Positions 1 through 10,947 of a stretch of DNA of 64,000 nucleotides are shown here, piece after piece (within the stretch, counting starts at the first letter, position 1; every line of letters starts with the position of its first letter). The position numbers and the translations under genes were made by a program. The stretch is from positions 77,409,026-77,473,025 of the forward strand of contig CM035808.1 in assembly GCA_020466095.1 (NCBI GenBank), read 5' to 3'. The DNA comes from Chlorops oryzae. Taxonomy: Eukaryota; Arthropoda; Insecta; Diptera; Chloropidae. A model generated the notes under the pieces. It saw nothing but the letters and a program-made list of their open reading frames with translations, was not told the origin of the DNA and did not search any database.

Positions 1-1263
1 TTTTGCGGAATTTTATAAAATTTTTTTAGGAGCTGAGTTTATCCTTTTTTAGGGCTCAATTTTTAAAATTTTTGAATGCGTGCGAATTTCTAAAATACAT
101 CTAATTTTAAGATTTTTTATTAAAATTTAAAATTTTGAATTTTAGTGTGCGACTTTAAAATACATTTTTTCCTCAATTAAAAATATGAAATATGAAATTT
201 GAAAATAAAAAAATGTAAAAAAATCATTTGTGCTCATTTTAAAGTAAATTTGGACACGAACCGAACCTTAAAAATAATTAAATTTAATATTAGCAAATCT
301 TGTTTTTAAAAATATTGATTTTGGAAAAAATGAAAAAATTAGAAAATTTTTTTATTTCAATTGTTTGCTCATTTTGGCTTCTTCGGATTCACGACCCCGA
401 AAACCCTTTTTTTTGTAATTTTAGTCTTCATTTAGAAAATTTTTTTGAAATTTGAATGAAAAGGAAACAATATAAATATTAAAAATTATTTCAATCTTGT
501 TTGTCTCGTTTTGGGCCTTTTTTTCTCTCATTCCATCATGTGCAATAAAAATTTTTGTTTTTGTAATTTTATGTTGGTCCCTCAGAATTTTTCGGTGCTT
601 TAATTGGCATGGATTGGACGTTAATTCAATCACAATCATAAAGCTTAATCAAATTTGATAATTCTCTTTTATTTGGGGCCGGAAAATCACATATTAAACA
701 TCAGTTGGCATGGGTATTAAAATTAATTTTTGGTTTTTTGTAATTCTTAAGTTGCCGTCAATTATTTCATAACTTTTTTCATTCCATTTATATATTTCAT
801 ATTATAAAAAATGGTTGAAAGTGAGCAACAATTTGAAATAAAAAAAATTTTTAATTTTTTCAATTTTGGCCGAAAACAGTTTTTTAAAAATACGTTTGTT
901 TTTATATTAAATTTAATTATTTTTAAGCCAATTCGGATTCATTCCAAATTTATTTAGAAATGACGCTAAAATATTTTTTATCATTTTTTTTCATTTAAAT
1001 TTTATATTATATTTTATAATTAGGAAAAAATGTTTTATAAAAGAAGAAAAACAAAATTTGTTAAGTTTAATAGAAAAGTCTAAATAGAGTATTTTACGAA
1101 TTTTGCTGACGCAGGCCTCTTAAATGAATGACCCGGCCTAGTGTTTATATTATATATTTATATTATATTATTAGCATCGCGTAACTCATAATATATGTTA
1201 AGTAGGTAGTAGGCTTTGTTTTACTTTATAAACTTGAACATAAATCACATTTCGTTTATTACA
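1..1263. other. AT-rich DNA without a recognised gene
   Basis: Long A and T runs with no coding-looking frame. The only sizeable open frame (421-639, minus) is low-complexity and has no recognisable motif. The last 150 bases lead into a transposase gene and may include the left part of that element, but I could not find a terminal inverted repeat or target duplication. Confidence 0.6.
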
Positions 1264-1432
1264 ATGGCAGAAAATCGTGAACCGTGTGTTTTGTGTTATT
1301 GTTCAGTGGTTAACAGAAGAAGGTATATAATAACAAGAGCTCGATTTGAGGAATTTACCGCTATAGCTCAATATATTATTGAAGCTTAACTCCCGAACGT
1401 GCTTTAACATGTAACGATCTTGTACGTATTAA
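1264..1432 (+). pseudogene. First exon of ISL2EU-type transposase gene (frameshifted)
   Basis: An ATG at 1264 opens a 41-codon frame with a Cys-rich start (CVLCYC) that stops at 1387-1389. Moving one base lets the reading continue with plausible residues (LTPERALTCNDLVRIK) to a good splice donor, GTAACT, at 1433. A matching acceptor (pyrimidine-rich, then AG) ends at 1541. I read this as exon 1 of the transposase that follows, damaged by a one-base indel. The exon assignment is inference from reading frame, splice signals and position, since this short N-terminus alone is not diagnostic. Confidence 0.4.
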
Positions 1433-1541
1433 GTAACTACGGATAAAACTGAAATAACAATGCTTATACTAGAGGACTGTAGTTATGTTTCTTTTACTTA
1501 CTTTTTTTGTATTATTTAAAAGTGTATATTTCCCTTTAAAG

Positions 1542-3404
1542 CTGGAATAAAACGACCAAAATTACATCTGTAGACCATGCTGGCAAAGAGCAGAAAGAGC
1601 TACACGACCAAACTAAAATGCACCACAACACGAATGTACATTGCAAATAGAAGAATATTCGAGGGTACCTAATACGGCAGTACGTTGCACGTTCGAAGGT
1701 TGCCGCAGAATTTCAGTCCGTCGAATTCCGGATAATGTAAAAATAACGGGTTTGATACATTTTAATTTCTATGTTCCCGATAGTGCAAGAGTTTGTGCAC
1801 ACCATGTGTAATCGAACGAGTGGGACCAAGTAATAGACAGGCCTAACTTGCTCCACGATTTTAATTCCACCCATTTTTTGCACATCATGAGTTTAATGAA
1901 AACTGCAGTGCTCCGAGGCTCGATATTAGACTTCGACCACTTAGATGCCATGGACGCCAACGAAGTATATATAAGATTGGGTATCAGCCATATTCAGTTC
2001 ATGGATATACTTCAAAAGACGCCCTCATTAGCAAATGAATCAGCTCGCCCAAAAACAACATTGGCTTCCTTTCTTATGAAGTTGCGTACTGGTAAAGCCA
2101 ACAAAACACTGGCAATTTTTTTTAATATGAGTCGGCGAACTTTCAAAAGGCATCTTAAAACCGCCAGAGATTGCCTTTCTGCTGAATTCGTTCCCCTACA
2201 TCTGGGTTACGATCATATTAGTAGAAGTGAGGTTGCCGAGCGTAGCCTTCTATTACCAAATAGTATATTTGGTAACCTAGGAGTTCATCCAGCTCATAGA
2301 AAACCAATCGCAATATGTGACGGTACCTACATCTACATTCAAAAATCGGCGAATCATTTATTCCAACGAATGTCGTATAGTCTACACAAGTTCACCAACC
2401 TATTAAAACCTTTTTTGATGGTGTGTTGCGATGGCCATATAATTGACGTTTTTGGGCCATACGCAGCTACTAAGTCGGATGCTTCAATTCTAAAAAATAT
2501 GATCGACAGCGTAGATGATACTTTTCACTGGTTTTTTGAGGGGGGAGATGTGTTTATTTTAGACCGTGGATTTCGGGATGAAATGGAGGACCTCCGCGCT
2601 TGTGGGTATGAAACGCATATGCCGAATTCAAAGGAAAGAAATGAAAATCAGTTAACCACTGAACAAGCAAATAAGTCGCGATTGGTTACCATATGCCGCT
2701 GGGTTGTGGAGGTTATAAACGGTTGGATGAAGCGAGACTTCAAAATATTTAGGCAAGATTTTTTTAATCGTGCACTTCCTCATACGATGCAAGATTTTAG
2801 AATTGCAGCTGCACTCCTAAATGCATACCGGGAACCACTGCGTGACAGCATACATGATCAAGCGTTTGTAAGAATTATAAATGAACGTATGAGCCAACCA
2901 AATCACCTGGCAGATAATGTATTAGTGCAGATTTTAAACCGCAGAAGAGCTATGTTTAATAGTTATACTGGTGATAATCCCAACCTCAACGATTTTCTGG
3001 TGTTGACAGAGGATGATTTAATATTATTCGCCGTGGGTACTTACCAGATTAAGTTAGCACGCAGTTATTATGCGGAACATGTGCGACAGGGGATATTCAA
3101 CATAGAGGTGTGCCGAGAATCCGAAACCAGAGGGCTAGCCGAACACGGAATTACATTGACTAATTTTTGGCTTCTGCGCTGCAGAATTCAATCAAGACAT
3201 TCATATATTATTGTAGATGGGGATCGAAGTAGCAGAGAAGCAATACAAAACTATTATTGTTGTTGCCTTAGTGGCAGGCGCACGGTGGGATGTTGCACTC
3301 ATGTAATGAGTATGGTGTGGTATTTGCGATGGGCAAGACACCAAGAGTGGGATATTCTTTTATCAGCAGACTTTTCAAATAGTTTTGTTATTGATGATGA
3401 TTGA
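1542..3404 (+). pseudogene. ISL2EU/PIF-Harbinger-like DDE transposase with SWIM zinc finger
   Basis: A 518-codon open frame runs 1848-3404 and its frame extends upstream to about 1641, broken only by a TAA at 1809-1811. The upstream part has a C-x4-C (CTFEGC) and a C-x2-H (VCAHH), a zinc-binding N-terminal module. The main frame shows the DDE nuclease signature of DDE_Tnp_4 proteins: first Asp in AICDGTYIYIQKS, second Asp in VFILDRGFRD and Glu in VVEVINGWMKRD. Near the C-terminus is a CxC...CxH pattern (YYCCCLSGRR, then CCTHV), which is the SWIM zinc finger. DDE plus SWIM is the arrangement known from ISL2EU (IS4EU) transposases, which cut and paste DNA in the nucleus. Only one stop and the exon-1 frameshift separate it from a full gene, so it looks young. 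No partner YqaJ-like nuclease gene is visible. Confidence 0.75.
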
Positions 3405-3479
3405 TGAATATTGGTTTTAAAGCAGGTTTCTATATTGGGTTTTAACTCTGAGATGTTTAGCTAAACACTTCGAGCGGTT

Positions 3480-4273
3480 CCACGTATGCGACTTTCGCCT
3501 TGTCGCGACTTTCTTCAAAGGAGGAGGGATGTTGTGAGTCTCTCCCAAACTCACATGTGGTCACCTTAAGCTGCAAACAAAAGGCAGTGACCTGCACTCA
3601 TGAATTTCTTCGTCAAGGTGATTCAACGCTACTGAAAAGCAACGGCCAGCAAAAACCGCTGACAGAGACAGTTTGGCTACTACAACAACAACACCAGCAC
3701 GAGCATAAGCATATACACAACCCGATCGCTGGAAATAACAAGAACATTAAGCACAAACACGGTGCATGCATTTGCAGGGCGACAGCTAGCAACAACAACC
3801 ACAACACAGTCACAGTTTATGCACGATTGACAAGCATTAGCACTGGTACAGCGAATGCACAGTTACAATCTGATCGCTGGCAATAACAACAACAACTCCA
3901 CTAAGTTAACGGAAGTAAAGGCAACAACAACAGTATGGCAATGTTGGTACAATTACAGGTAAAGGTCGCGGTCAAGATTATGCAATATGTTCGGGAAGAA
4001 TCGACGACGATCGCGGATCATGGGAATATTAAATATTGCAAGATCAGCAATATTGATCTATATAAACGAAGCTTCGACAACTGGAAGGGGACTTCTTCTG
4101 CGAGCGTACTCACCCACGGGCCACGACGTCGGAAGCATAGGGCAGTTTCAAATTAGGATATATAAAATTCTGTTTAGACCTAAGGATTCAAAACATTAAA
4201 TAAAAGGATTAAACCTTAGGTACAATCTTTTATTTAAAAGGAAATATAGAGACTATTATACGTTCGACACTGT
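3480..4273 (+). repeat. Diverged LTR-like sequence related to the gypsy1 LTR
   Basis: The segment around 3500-3540 reads AAAGGAGGAGGGATGTTGTG, matching the interior of the gypsy1 LTR (6655-6675). It continues with CA-rich, CAACAA-containing DNA, a TATA-like ATATATAAA near 4158 and an AATAAAA near 4197, the usual layout of an LTR with promoter and polyadenylation signal. The 128-codon frame at 3500-3886 is a by-product of CAA repeats and has no domain. I could not define either end or a target duplication, so it may be a solo LTR or the LTR of the broken pol that follows. Confidence 0.4.
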
Positions 4274-5276
4274 TTGAGCGCTTGGTTTCCTATACCTCTG
4301 CGTTGGAATAAACGAACGTTTATACGCTCGACCCCGTCTGAGCGCTTCGCTTTCTTAAATTCCAACAACACCAACAAAGCCATAGTATCGAGATCTCACA
4401 CAAAGCAAGAAGAAGATACGTCAAATAGTCCAGTGATAGTCGGAGAAACTTGTGTAGAAAATGAAGAGGAAGAGAATGTGTTAGACAAACCCGATTTGGG
4501 AAGAGGATTCTGCCGTTTTCTTGACAGATCCCAGTGATATAAAAAATTTACTGAAACAATTTCATGAAAGTCCGACGGGTGGAAATAAAGGGGCCCTTAA
4601 AACATATTTCCGTATTCGCCGCCAACTAAAGTGGAATGGCATGCAACGTCAAATAAGAGATTATGTCAAGGCATGTACTAACTATCAGCAGAATAAGGCT
4701 ACCAAAGGAACAAAAATGACCATGGTTATAACCGATACAGCTCATAGACCATTCGACAAACTGTTTATGGACATGGTAGGTCCTCTACTCACCACTGCCT
4801 CAGCTAACAGATATAATCTCACAATAATAGATGATTTCACTAAATATTTTATTTGTGCAGCCATGCCGGATGCAGAGACTAGCACAGTAGCAAAAATCTT
4901 CTTTAAAGAGGTAAATTCGAAATTTGGTATACCTCGACTCTGGGTGACCGATAACGGCACGAATTTTAATTCTACACTGTTTCCAGATATTTGCAAGCTA
5001 CTGGGAGTAAAAAGACTTACAACTAGTCCATATCACCCTCAGTCAAACGGGGCACTGAAAAGATGTCACCGGCCTCTGTCCGAACATCTTCGTATGGTCG
5101 TAAAAGAAGAGGGTACAAACTGGGACGAGTGGCTATGCCATGCGATGCACGTGGATTATAGTTCTGTCCACACCGCAACCAAACATACACCCACTAAGTT
5201 GCTTTTTGGTTTCGACGTGGATTTGCCAAAGAATTTAAAGAGAAAAACCGTCCCTCTCTATAACCACGACGACTAA
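4274..5276 (+). pseudogene. Errantivirus-like gypsy pol remnant: RH-IN linker and integrase
   Basis: The piece at 4274-4537 is an acidic linker (SRSHTKQEED) of the kind found between RNase H and integrase. From 4521 a 251-codon frame is an integrase that in an intact element would join retroelement DNA to the chromosome. Its zinc motif should be HHCC but reads His15, Asn22, Cys52, Tyr55, so two ligands are lost. The catalytic core has Asp84 (FMDMVGPL) and Asp144 (VTDNGTNF), but the Glu expected 35 residues later is Lys180 (GALKRCHR; AAA codon at 5058-5060). The core otherwise resembles the 17.6/297/ZAM group. The two frames overlap out of phase, so there is also a frameshift. No gag, RT or env for this element is nearby. 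Confidence 0.75.
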
Positions 5277-5310
5277 AGCAAAATTCTGAAATACCAAATT
5301 CAAAGAACAT

Positions 5311-5571
5311 ATGAATTGGTACGAAAGAACCAAAAAAAAAAAATCCAAAGAAAAATCGAAGAAATATTATGTCACCACAGTAAATTTTCAAACATTTAAA
5401 AGCGGTGAAAAGGTTTGGCTAAAAAACCAGAATCGCAAAAATAAATTTTCACCACCAAGGGAGGGCCCGTATGGGGTAATTTCTGATATTAGGCCGGTGA
5501 ATACCAAGCTTTTGAAAAACGGAAAGGAAAAAACGTACCACAACAACCTTTTGAAACCATATTACGAGTAA
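5311..5571 (+). pseudogene. Integrase C-terminal GPY module of the same gypsy pol remnant
   Basis: This frame starts after a short gap from the integrase core and ends in a natural-looking stop. It has the basic, aromatic C-terminal module of Ty3/gypsy integrases: FKSGEKVWLKNQ, then REGPYGVISDIRP, then a final HNNLLKPYYE like the ends of 17.6-type Pol proteins. It is separated from the core by a stop at 5274-5276 and an A-run (5332-5342) that probably hides a frameshift. It belongs to the element at 4274-5276 and is not functional. Confidence 0.65.
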
Positions 5572-6472
5572 ACGTACGCATTTTTTTGTGAATTATTATT
5601 TTCGAATAAACTCATATATATATATAATAACAGCACGTATTGGCATAACATAAACACGATTCAATAAAGGAGTCTATTTCCGTTTTTGCGTTTCCAGCAG
5701 CTACTAATAATTTTTTTTTGTTCATGCACATATCACCCACAGGAATCACTCGGATCATCGTAATCATAACCACTATTACAGGCAATTGTTTTCGTTTTCT
5801 TTGGGCTTGAATTTTAATGCAAACTTGCAGGTCTTCCAGTTTAAGGACCTTTTTCAAAATTTCGTAAAAGCATTTCCTTTTCGCCAATTCGGTCCAGACG
5901 TTCAAAATTCGTTTTCAAAAATTAAATTAATATTAATTTAATATATAAACAGCTTAAGTACAGTATAGTATTGCTAAAAGCAAAAAGCTTTTTTTTTAAT
6001 TTTTTTTCTTAATGCGGGTTCCTTGTATTTAATCGTATATCAGTTTTTTACTCTGTTTATAAATTCTTCTCTTTTGAAATTTGATGCGAAAATTTTACTT
6101 ATTCCTCTATGCTACAAATTTCCTTATCGGCCTATTTTATTTTGAAAAAAAAATTTTATATACATATATAATTGAATAAAATACCAAAATATTCAGTTAT
6201 CTGTAAGTTATATATGTCGGAACAACCAAAGTTTTTTTGTAATACTTTTGGGAAACATTTTGACACTCAACTTATTTAAAACGCTGTATCAAAAAAATCT
6301 AGAGTTCATAATAAAATCGTCCATTACCGTATAAGTTAAAAAAAGTTCTCAAAGCAGTCCTCGTCAAAGGACTGACTTCGAGCGAAATTATAAAGTAAAA
6401 CGAAGAGAAAATTAACTGTGAAAGGAAGTAAGAAAAAAATATAAAATAACAAATAAGAATTTCCTCAAAAAA
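5572..6472. other. AT-rich DNA after the gypsy pol remnant
   Basis: This is where an errantivirus would carry env and its 3' LTR. I see only AT-rich sequence with short broken frames. The minus-strand 97-codon frame at 5612-5905 has no recognisable motif, and the plus strand has a hydrophobic stretch near 5725-5790 that is too short to call. Confidence 0.5.
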
Positions 6473-6586
6473 AAAAACAAGTAAGAAAGCTAAAGTCGGT
6501 CAAGCCCGACTTTGAAATACATAGCGTCCCGACATTATAAGCGCACTTTGTTTTGCTTCTCTATTTGTGGGCGTGGCAGTGGGAGG
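6473..6586 (-). mobile_element. DINE-A Helentron, 3' terminal fragment
   Basis: Read on the minus strand this ends with the DINE-A terminus: a short hairpin (AGTCGGGCTTGACCGACT), then CTTACTTGTTTTT. It matches the 3' ends of the copies at 10250-10363 and 61690-61818. It stops at 6586 exactly where the gypsy1 5' LTR begins, with GAGG as the last four bases. The missing 5' portion of this host element is found on the far side of gypsy1 in contig B (39890-41772). Confidence 0.85.
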
Positions 6587-7397
6587 TGTCGTGCGACAGT
6601 TTTTTTAGCAGACATTCCGATAGCTTGCAGTCACGATGCTCGCGACTCCCGCAAAGGGGGGAGGGATGTTGTGAGTCAACATTCGACTCACGAGCATTCA
6701 ATTATTATGCACGATGGTCACTTTTATATGAACATACCGAAATATAGCAAAACGACTTCAGCACAAACGAAAGAACAACAACAACAACAACAACCAATCC
6801 AAGCTTAAATGCGAAATATGATCAACGTTGGCACACGACCAGAGCGGCGAGCAGTAATACTTGACAAGCGAATTCAGACAACACCTGGCGAAAGTGCTTA
6901 TGCGGCGAGTGTGACATCTGTTGAGCTCGAAAATCAATTGAGCAAAATCAAATCGACAAACGCAGGTCGACTATTGCGACAGGTAGCGATTGAGAAATCG
7001 CTAAAGCGGTCACCATTGAACCTACGCAGCAACTTCGGGAAAAATCGTCTGACAGCAATTGCGAAATCAACAATGCGGCATCAGCGGTTTCATTCTATAT
7101 AAACGTAAGATCGAATTGGAGAAGGGGATTCTTTGCGGAAGACCAGTTTGCGACAGTCTCAGCTCGACTCGTATGTACTCACCAGTGGCAACAGCGATTA
7201 GAGCGTGGACTTGGAGAATAGGGAATTAGGGAAGTTTTAAGAGTAAATGTAAGGAGATAGCATTAATAACATTATGAAATAAATAAGGATTAATAAACAA
7301 ACATTATAAAGTATAATTCTTGTGTCCTTTTTATTTTCACAAAGGATTTTAGGCATTATGTTCATAGGGAACATATCTCTTGCTTAGAATCACAACA
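6587..7397 (+). repeat. Gypsy1 5' LTR (811 bp)
   Basis: Begins TGTCGTG and ends CACAACA, short inverted ends typical of an LTR. The same sequence is found on the minus strand at 41773-42584 with matching ends. It carries a TATA-like TATATAAA near 7096 and an AAATAAATAA polyadenylation-like signal near 7278. An internal purine tract followed by TGTTGTGAG (6650-6675) at first looked like the PPT/LTR boundary, but the shared flanks and GAGG duplication in contig B place the true start at 6587. Confidence 0.85.
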
Positions 7398-7401
7398 TTT
7401 T

Positions 7402-7419
7402 TGGCACAGCCGGTAGGAT
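7402..7419 (+). promoter_or_regulatory. Gypsy1 primer binding site
   Basis: TGGCACAGCCGGTAGGAT begins four bases after the LTR. Its complement ends in CCA, as a tRNA 3' end must. It resembles the TGGCGCAGTCGGTAGGAT primer site recalled for 17.6/297-type elements, so the primer tRNA is probably of that type (inference). Confidence 0.7.
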
Positions 7420-7904
7420 ACTGACTTTCAGTTGGATGCGAAACAAGGCTCAAAGCTTTTTATAAAAGAGTTATCCTGAAAATTTTTGAAGTACGACGTG
7501 CGAAAAAATAAAAGAGTTCAGTTGAAGCGGAACCTTGCAGGTTTTAAAAAATTGGTAAACAAAAACCGAAAAAGCCGAACTCAAAAATTCGTAATTCATA
7601 CCGCAAAAACAATTAAGATAACTCAAACAAAGTCAAATTTGCCCGAAGACGTTTGTTTACGTATTCGGCCGATTTTTCTTTGATAAAGTTTTAATCCTTG
7701 CAGTAAAAATTTTTTTTTTTGAACGCTTTGTGAAGACAAAAAGGATAATATAACTAGTAAAATTTAAATATCAACGGTAGCAGCAACAGAAGAAACAAAA
7801 GGAAAAAAGAAATCATACGAGCAAACATCAAAATGGTGCGTACAAAAATTTGAGAAACATTTTTAACGCAAAGAGTCCTTCTTGTTGTGTGCGGTATTCA
7901 ACTA
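7420..7904 (+). other. Gypsy1 leader
   Basis: AT-rich untranslated leader between the primer site and gag. A 65-codon basic frame at 7486-7683 starts on a non-ATG codon and shows no known domain, so I do not call it a gene. Confidence 0.5.
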
Positions 7905-9324
7905 AATGGAAAAGGAATTAGGAATTGTGAAGCAAAAGGTTGCATAATTCGAATCTGACAGTATTAGAATTTTGGAAGAAGCACGAGAATTGTTGCACGA
8001 GGTAAATCTTAGTAAGGAAATTTCACAGTTAATTAAGGACCAGTTGGTGTTAGGACAATTTTCGAAAATTTGAGAAGCAATATTTTTAATAAATCAGGTT
8101 AAAAATTCAGTAAAAACAGAAGAAAGGAAAAATTGAGTAACTTGGAAGAGACGGTAAAATATCTAAATAAAAATTGCAAGAAATTAAAACAGCAGATAGA
8201 GCAGAGCTACGCGTTAATAGAGCAAGCGGAGAAAGAAAACGAGGATCTTAGGGAAGCCTTACGGAAAGCAGTAGGAAAAGGGTCAACTGCAACTCTAGAA
8301 CAGGATAAGGCAGCTCTTAAGGAAAAAGAAGAAGAGGTAAAACGACTAAAGAGGCAGATAACAGACTTAAAACAAAAGTTGATAATAGTATATAGAGGTT
8401 CACCATCACCAACACCGGGTAGGAAAACCCCCCTGGTAAAAATTACAGAAAATCTGATACCCCCGGCACCAGCACCCCCTCCGCCGAAACCTCCTACGGA
8501 TTTCGTTAGCGTAAATCAAAGAAAAGGCCCAAATAGTGAAACAGATACCAGTTTACTAGAAGAACTGAGGGAGAAACTTTCAAATAGAACAGATACCAGA
8601 TTAGAAGAACCAAAAGGGAAAAGTTCAAATAAAAAAGATTCCAGCCTATTAGAAGAGTTAAGGGATAAAATCTCACATAAAATACCAAATAAAAATCAAA
8701 GCATCCAAACAGATATACAGAGTTCCAAAGAACAATAATTGAACAACCAACCACTTCAAAACCAGTAATACCTTTAATAAAAGTAACAATGGCAAATGCC
8801 ACCCCAGCAGATTAGGTCATGAAAAAGGTTGTTAGTTTAGTCCCATGTTTCTCAGGACAAGACCACCCAGAATTAAGTTCGGAAGTAGAGAAATTTGTTA
8901 TTGGTTTAGAGTTACTTCGGAGCACAACACAAAATGTCGACGAACAGGACATCATTAAATGCGTAAAGCAGAGGCTTTCAGGGCCAGCTTACATAAAGAC
9001 CAGTCAAAAACAATTTGAGCACATAGGGAAACTGGGTAAATTTATTAAGAAAACCTTTGTGAAGCACAAAACTTTAGAAACGATTAGGTTTGAAATAGAA
9101 AATGCTACCGAAATTTTAAACGAAAAAGCATCGTCATTTGGGGAAAGGATAGAGTCCTTGCTAAAAGAAGCCGAAAAATTAATAAGGGAATCGTGGAATG
9201 CGCCTGAGGCAGTATCTGCACTTAACGAGTACCAAAAGCTGGCTAAAAATAAGTTCATTTTCGTAGTAAAGGATCAGTGTATGCAACTCCGGCTAGAAGG
9301 CCATAGGGATAAGCCTCTCTCATT
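7905..9324 (+). pseudogene. Gypsy1 gag, N-terminal and capsid region (broken)
   Basis: Gag would form the particle that packages the element RNA. The likely start is ATG 7905 (MEKELGIVKQKV), followed by in-frame stops. From 8133 a 201-codon frame without ATG encodes a coiled-coil (heptad-like Leu/Glu/Lys to about residue 88), a proline-rich stretch near residue 110 and two diverged copies of a LLEELR(E/D)K(L/I)S motif. A frameshift near 8738 and a TAG near 8814 separate it from the ATG frame at 8819, which looks like a retrotransposon gag capsid (CFSGQDHPELSSEVEKFV near its start). That frame runs into DINE-A at 9325 and resumes at 10364. Confidence 0.65.
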
Positions 9325-10363
9325 ATACCCAGCGTAAGCGGGGTATATTAGTTTTGTGCAAATCTTGTAACAGGGAGAATTAAGCTCCGGAGATATAGAA
9401 AAATATATATAGAAATGATCAGGATCAAAAACTGAATCGATTTAGACATGTCCGTCTGTCCGTCTGTCCGTCTGTCCGTCTGTCCGTGGTCGGATCTCCT
9501 CCGAAACGGCTGAACCAATGAAGTTATTTGGCACACTTGTATATCGGGGTCCGAGTATGATCCTAAGTACAAATGGGAGACATCCGCCCACTGCCACCCC
9601 CACAAATGAATTTATTGTGTTTTCAATAAAATGCTTGTAACTTGCGAACCACTCAACACATTCCATTGATATTTGGTGTGCTGGTAAACTACAAAAAGGG
9701 ACATATCCTGGCAAAAAATGGACGCCGCCCTCCTCGAGCCACGCCCACAAATAAGCCCAAAAATAAGGGCTTATCGTAACTTGTGAAGTAAAAGGCGTAG
9801 AAGCTTCAAATTCGCAGCATAGGTTGACCAAGGCAAATGAAAGGTGTAGGAACAAAAATTTTTGTGGCCCGTCCACTGCCACGCCCACAAATGAAGATTT
9901 TTCGTAACTTCCGAAGTAAAAGGCGTAGAAGCTTCGAATTCGCAACATAGGTTTACCAAGGCGAATGAAAGGTGTAGGAAAAAATTGTATACGGCCCGCC
10001 CACTGCCACGCCCACAAATGAAGATTTTTCGTAACTTCCGAAGTAAAAGGCGTAGAAGCTTCGAATTCGCAACATAGGTTCACCAAGGCGAATAAAAGGT
10101 GTAGGAAAAAAATTTTTTTTGCCCGCCCTCTGCCACGCCCACAAAAAAAGATTTTTCGTAACTTCCGAAGTAAAAGGCGTAGAAGCTTCAAATTCGCAAC
10201 ATAGGTTCAGCAAGGCGAATGAAACGTGTAGGGAAATAATTAATGTTGCCCTCCCACTGCCACGCCCACATATAGAGAAGCAAAACATAGTGCGCTCATA
10301 ATGTCGGGACGCTGGGTATTTCAAAGTCGGGCTTGACCGACTTTAGCTTTCTTACTTGTTTTT
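9325..10363 (+). mobile_element. DINE-A Helentron-like element inserted in gypsy1 gag
   Basis: Starts ATACCCAGCGTAAGCGGGGT, followed by the INE-1/DINE-1-like block (GATCAGGATCAAAAACTG, ACATGTCCGTCTGTCCGTC repeats) and ends with a hairpin and CTTACTTGTTTTT. It has no TIR or target duplication and no coding capacity, as expected of non-autonomous Helentrons. It contains about three to four copies of a roughly 127-bp repeat (9780-10260) built around CCACGCCCACAAATGAAG. Its removal joins ...CTCTCATT to GATTAAAATAGC and restores the gag frame. Minus-strand frames here (for example 9442-10191) are repeat artefacts. Confidence 0.85.
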
Positions 10364-10427
10364 GATTAAAATAGCAGAAGACTCAGAAAACCTTTATGCA
10401 GAAAAAAGCAAGTTCAATCAAATTTTT
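10364..10427 (+). pseudogene. Gypsy1 gag segment between DINE-A and copia
   Basis: These 64 bases read in the gag frame as IKIAEDSENLYAEKSKFNQI and then Phe, with no stop, continuing the capsid frame from before DINE-A. The last five T (10423-10427) are the left copy of the copia target duplication. The right copy is at 16888-16892, after which gag continues in frame with NIPQTIICSFC. Confidence 0.8.
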
Positions 10428-10947
10428 TGTTGAAAATGTATCTATACATTTAGCGTTCAAAAGTGGCATAACAATATAGTAAAATGAGAACACAGGAGGG
10501 ATGCGGTACTTGGTAACGAATGAATTCATTCTATGTCACTATTATGAATTTATGATATTAAGTAGTCATTTCTGTTTTTGCCAGTTGGTTGAAAAATCAA
10601 AAAGGAAAAAAACTGAATAGTGAGAGTGTGCAGTTATATATTTTTTGTGTTAAAACCAGAAGGAAATAAATATAATAGGGGTCTTCCCTTAAACGTGTAT
10701 TTGCCTCGAAAACTTCGAAAAATCGTAAATCAAGAAGGCTTAGAAATTAATGAACGAAATTTTGTATGAAAAATTTTACACTTTTACGATTTTTCAATCT
10801 TTTCACTTTTAAGGGAATACCATAAATAATTAAAACTGACAAAAAGGTGCTTTATTTTTGGAGGTGCTGTCGAAGGATTGAAAACCTTTTAATAAGTGCT
10901 GTCGCAGGAGCTTTTAATAAGCAATAAGTTTAAATATAAATTTATTA
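10428..10947 (+). repeat. Copia 5' LTR, carrying a 151-bp insertion
   Basis: Begins TGTTGAAAATG and ends TTTATTA directly before the primer site. Without the insertion at about 10679-10829 it is 369 bp, exactly the length of the 3' LTR. It contains a promoter-like AT stretch and two copies of a GGTGCTGTCG/AGTGCTGTCG phrase near its end. Confidence 0.9.
10679..10829. mobile_element. Short MITE in the copia 5' LTR
   Basis: Present in the 5' LTR but missing from the 3' LTR and from the contig B copy of the 3' LTR, which defines it as an insertion. The ends are imperfect inverted repeats: GGGGTCTTCCCTTAAACGTG at the left, and the complement of the right end reads GGTATTCCCTTAAAAGTG. The interior also folds on itself (cgaaaaatcgtaaa against ttttacgatttttc). 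The duplicated target is AT-rich and cannot be fixed precisely. Confidence 0.7.

Noticed and set aside
3613..3813. Minus-strand Cys/Leu-rich frame in the LTR-like segment
   Set aside because: Reverse translation of CAA/CAC repeats; no domain.
5690..5940. Possible env start after the errantivirus-like integrase
   Set aside because: Only a short hydrophobic stretch and broken frames; no fusion, cleavage or transmembrane signature can be shown.
6667..7397. Gypsy1 LTR starting at the internal TGTTGTGAG after a purine tract
   Set aside because: Both copies have 80 identical bases further upstream, preceded by a second purine tract in contig B and by GAGG next to DINE-A in contig A, so the LTR starts at 6587.
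9442..10324. Long minus-strand frames with repeated FYFGSYEKSSF-like segments
   Set aside because: They are translations of the 127-bp repeats of non-coding DINE-A. The same artefact is at 40972-41732 and 61199-61668.
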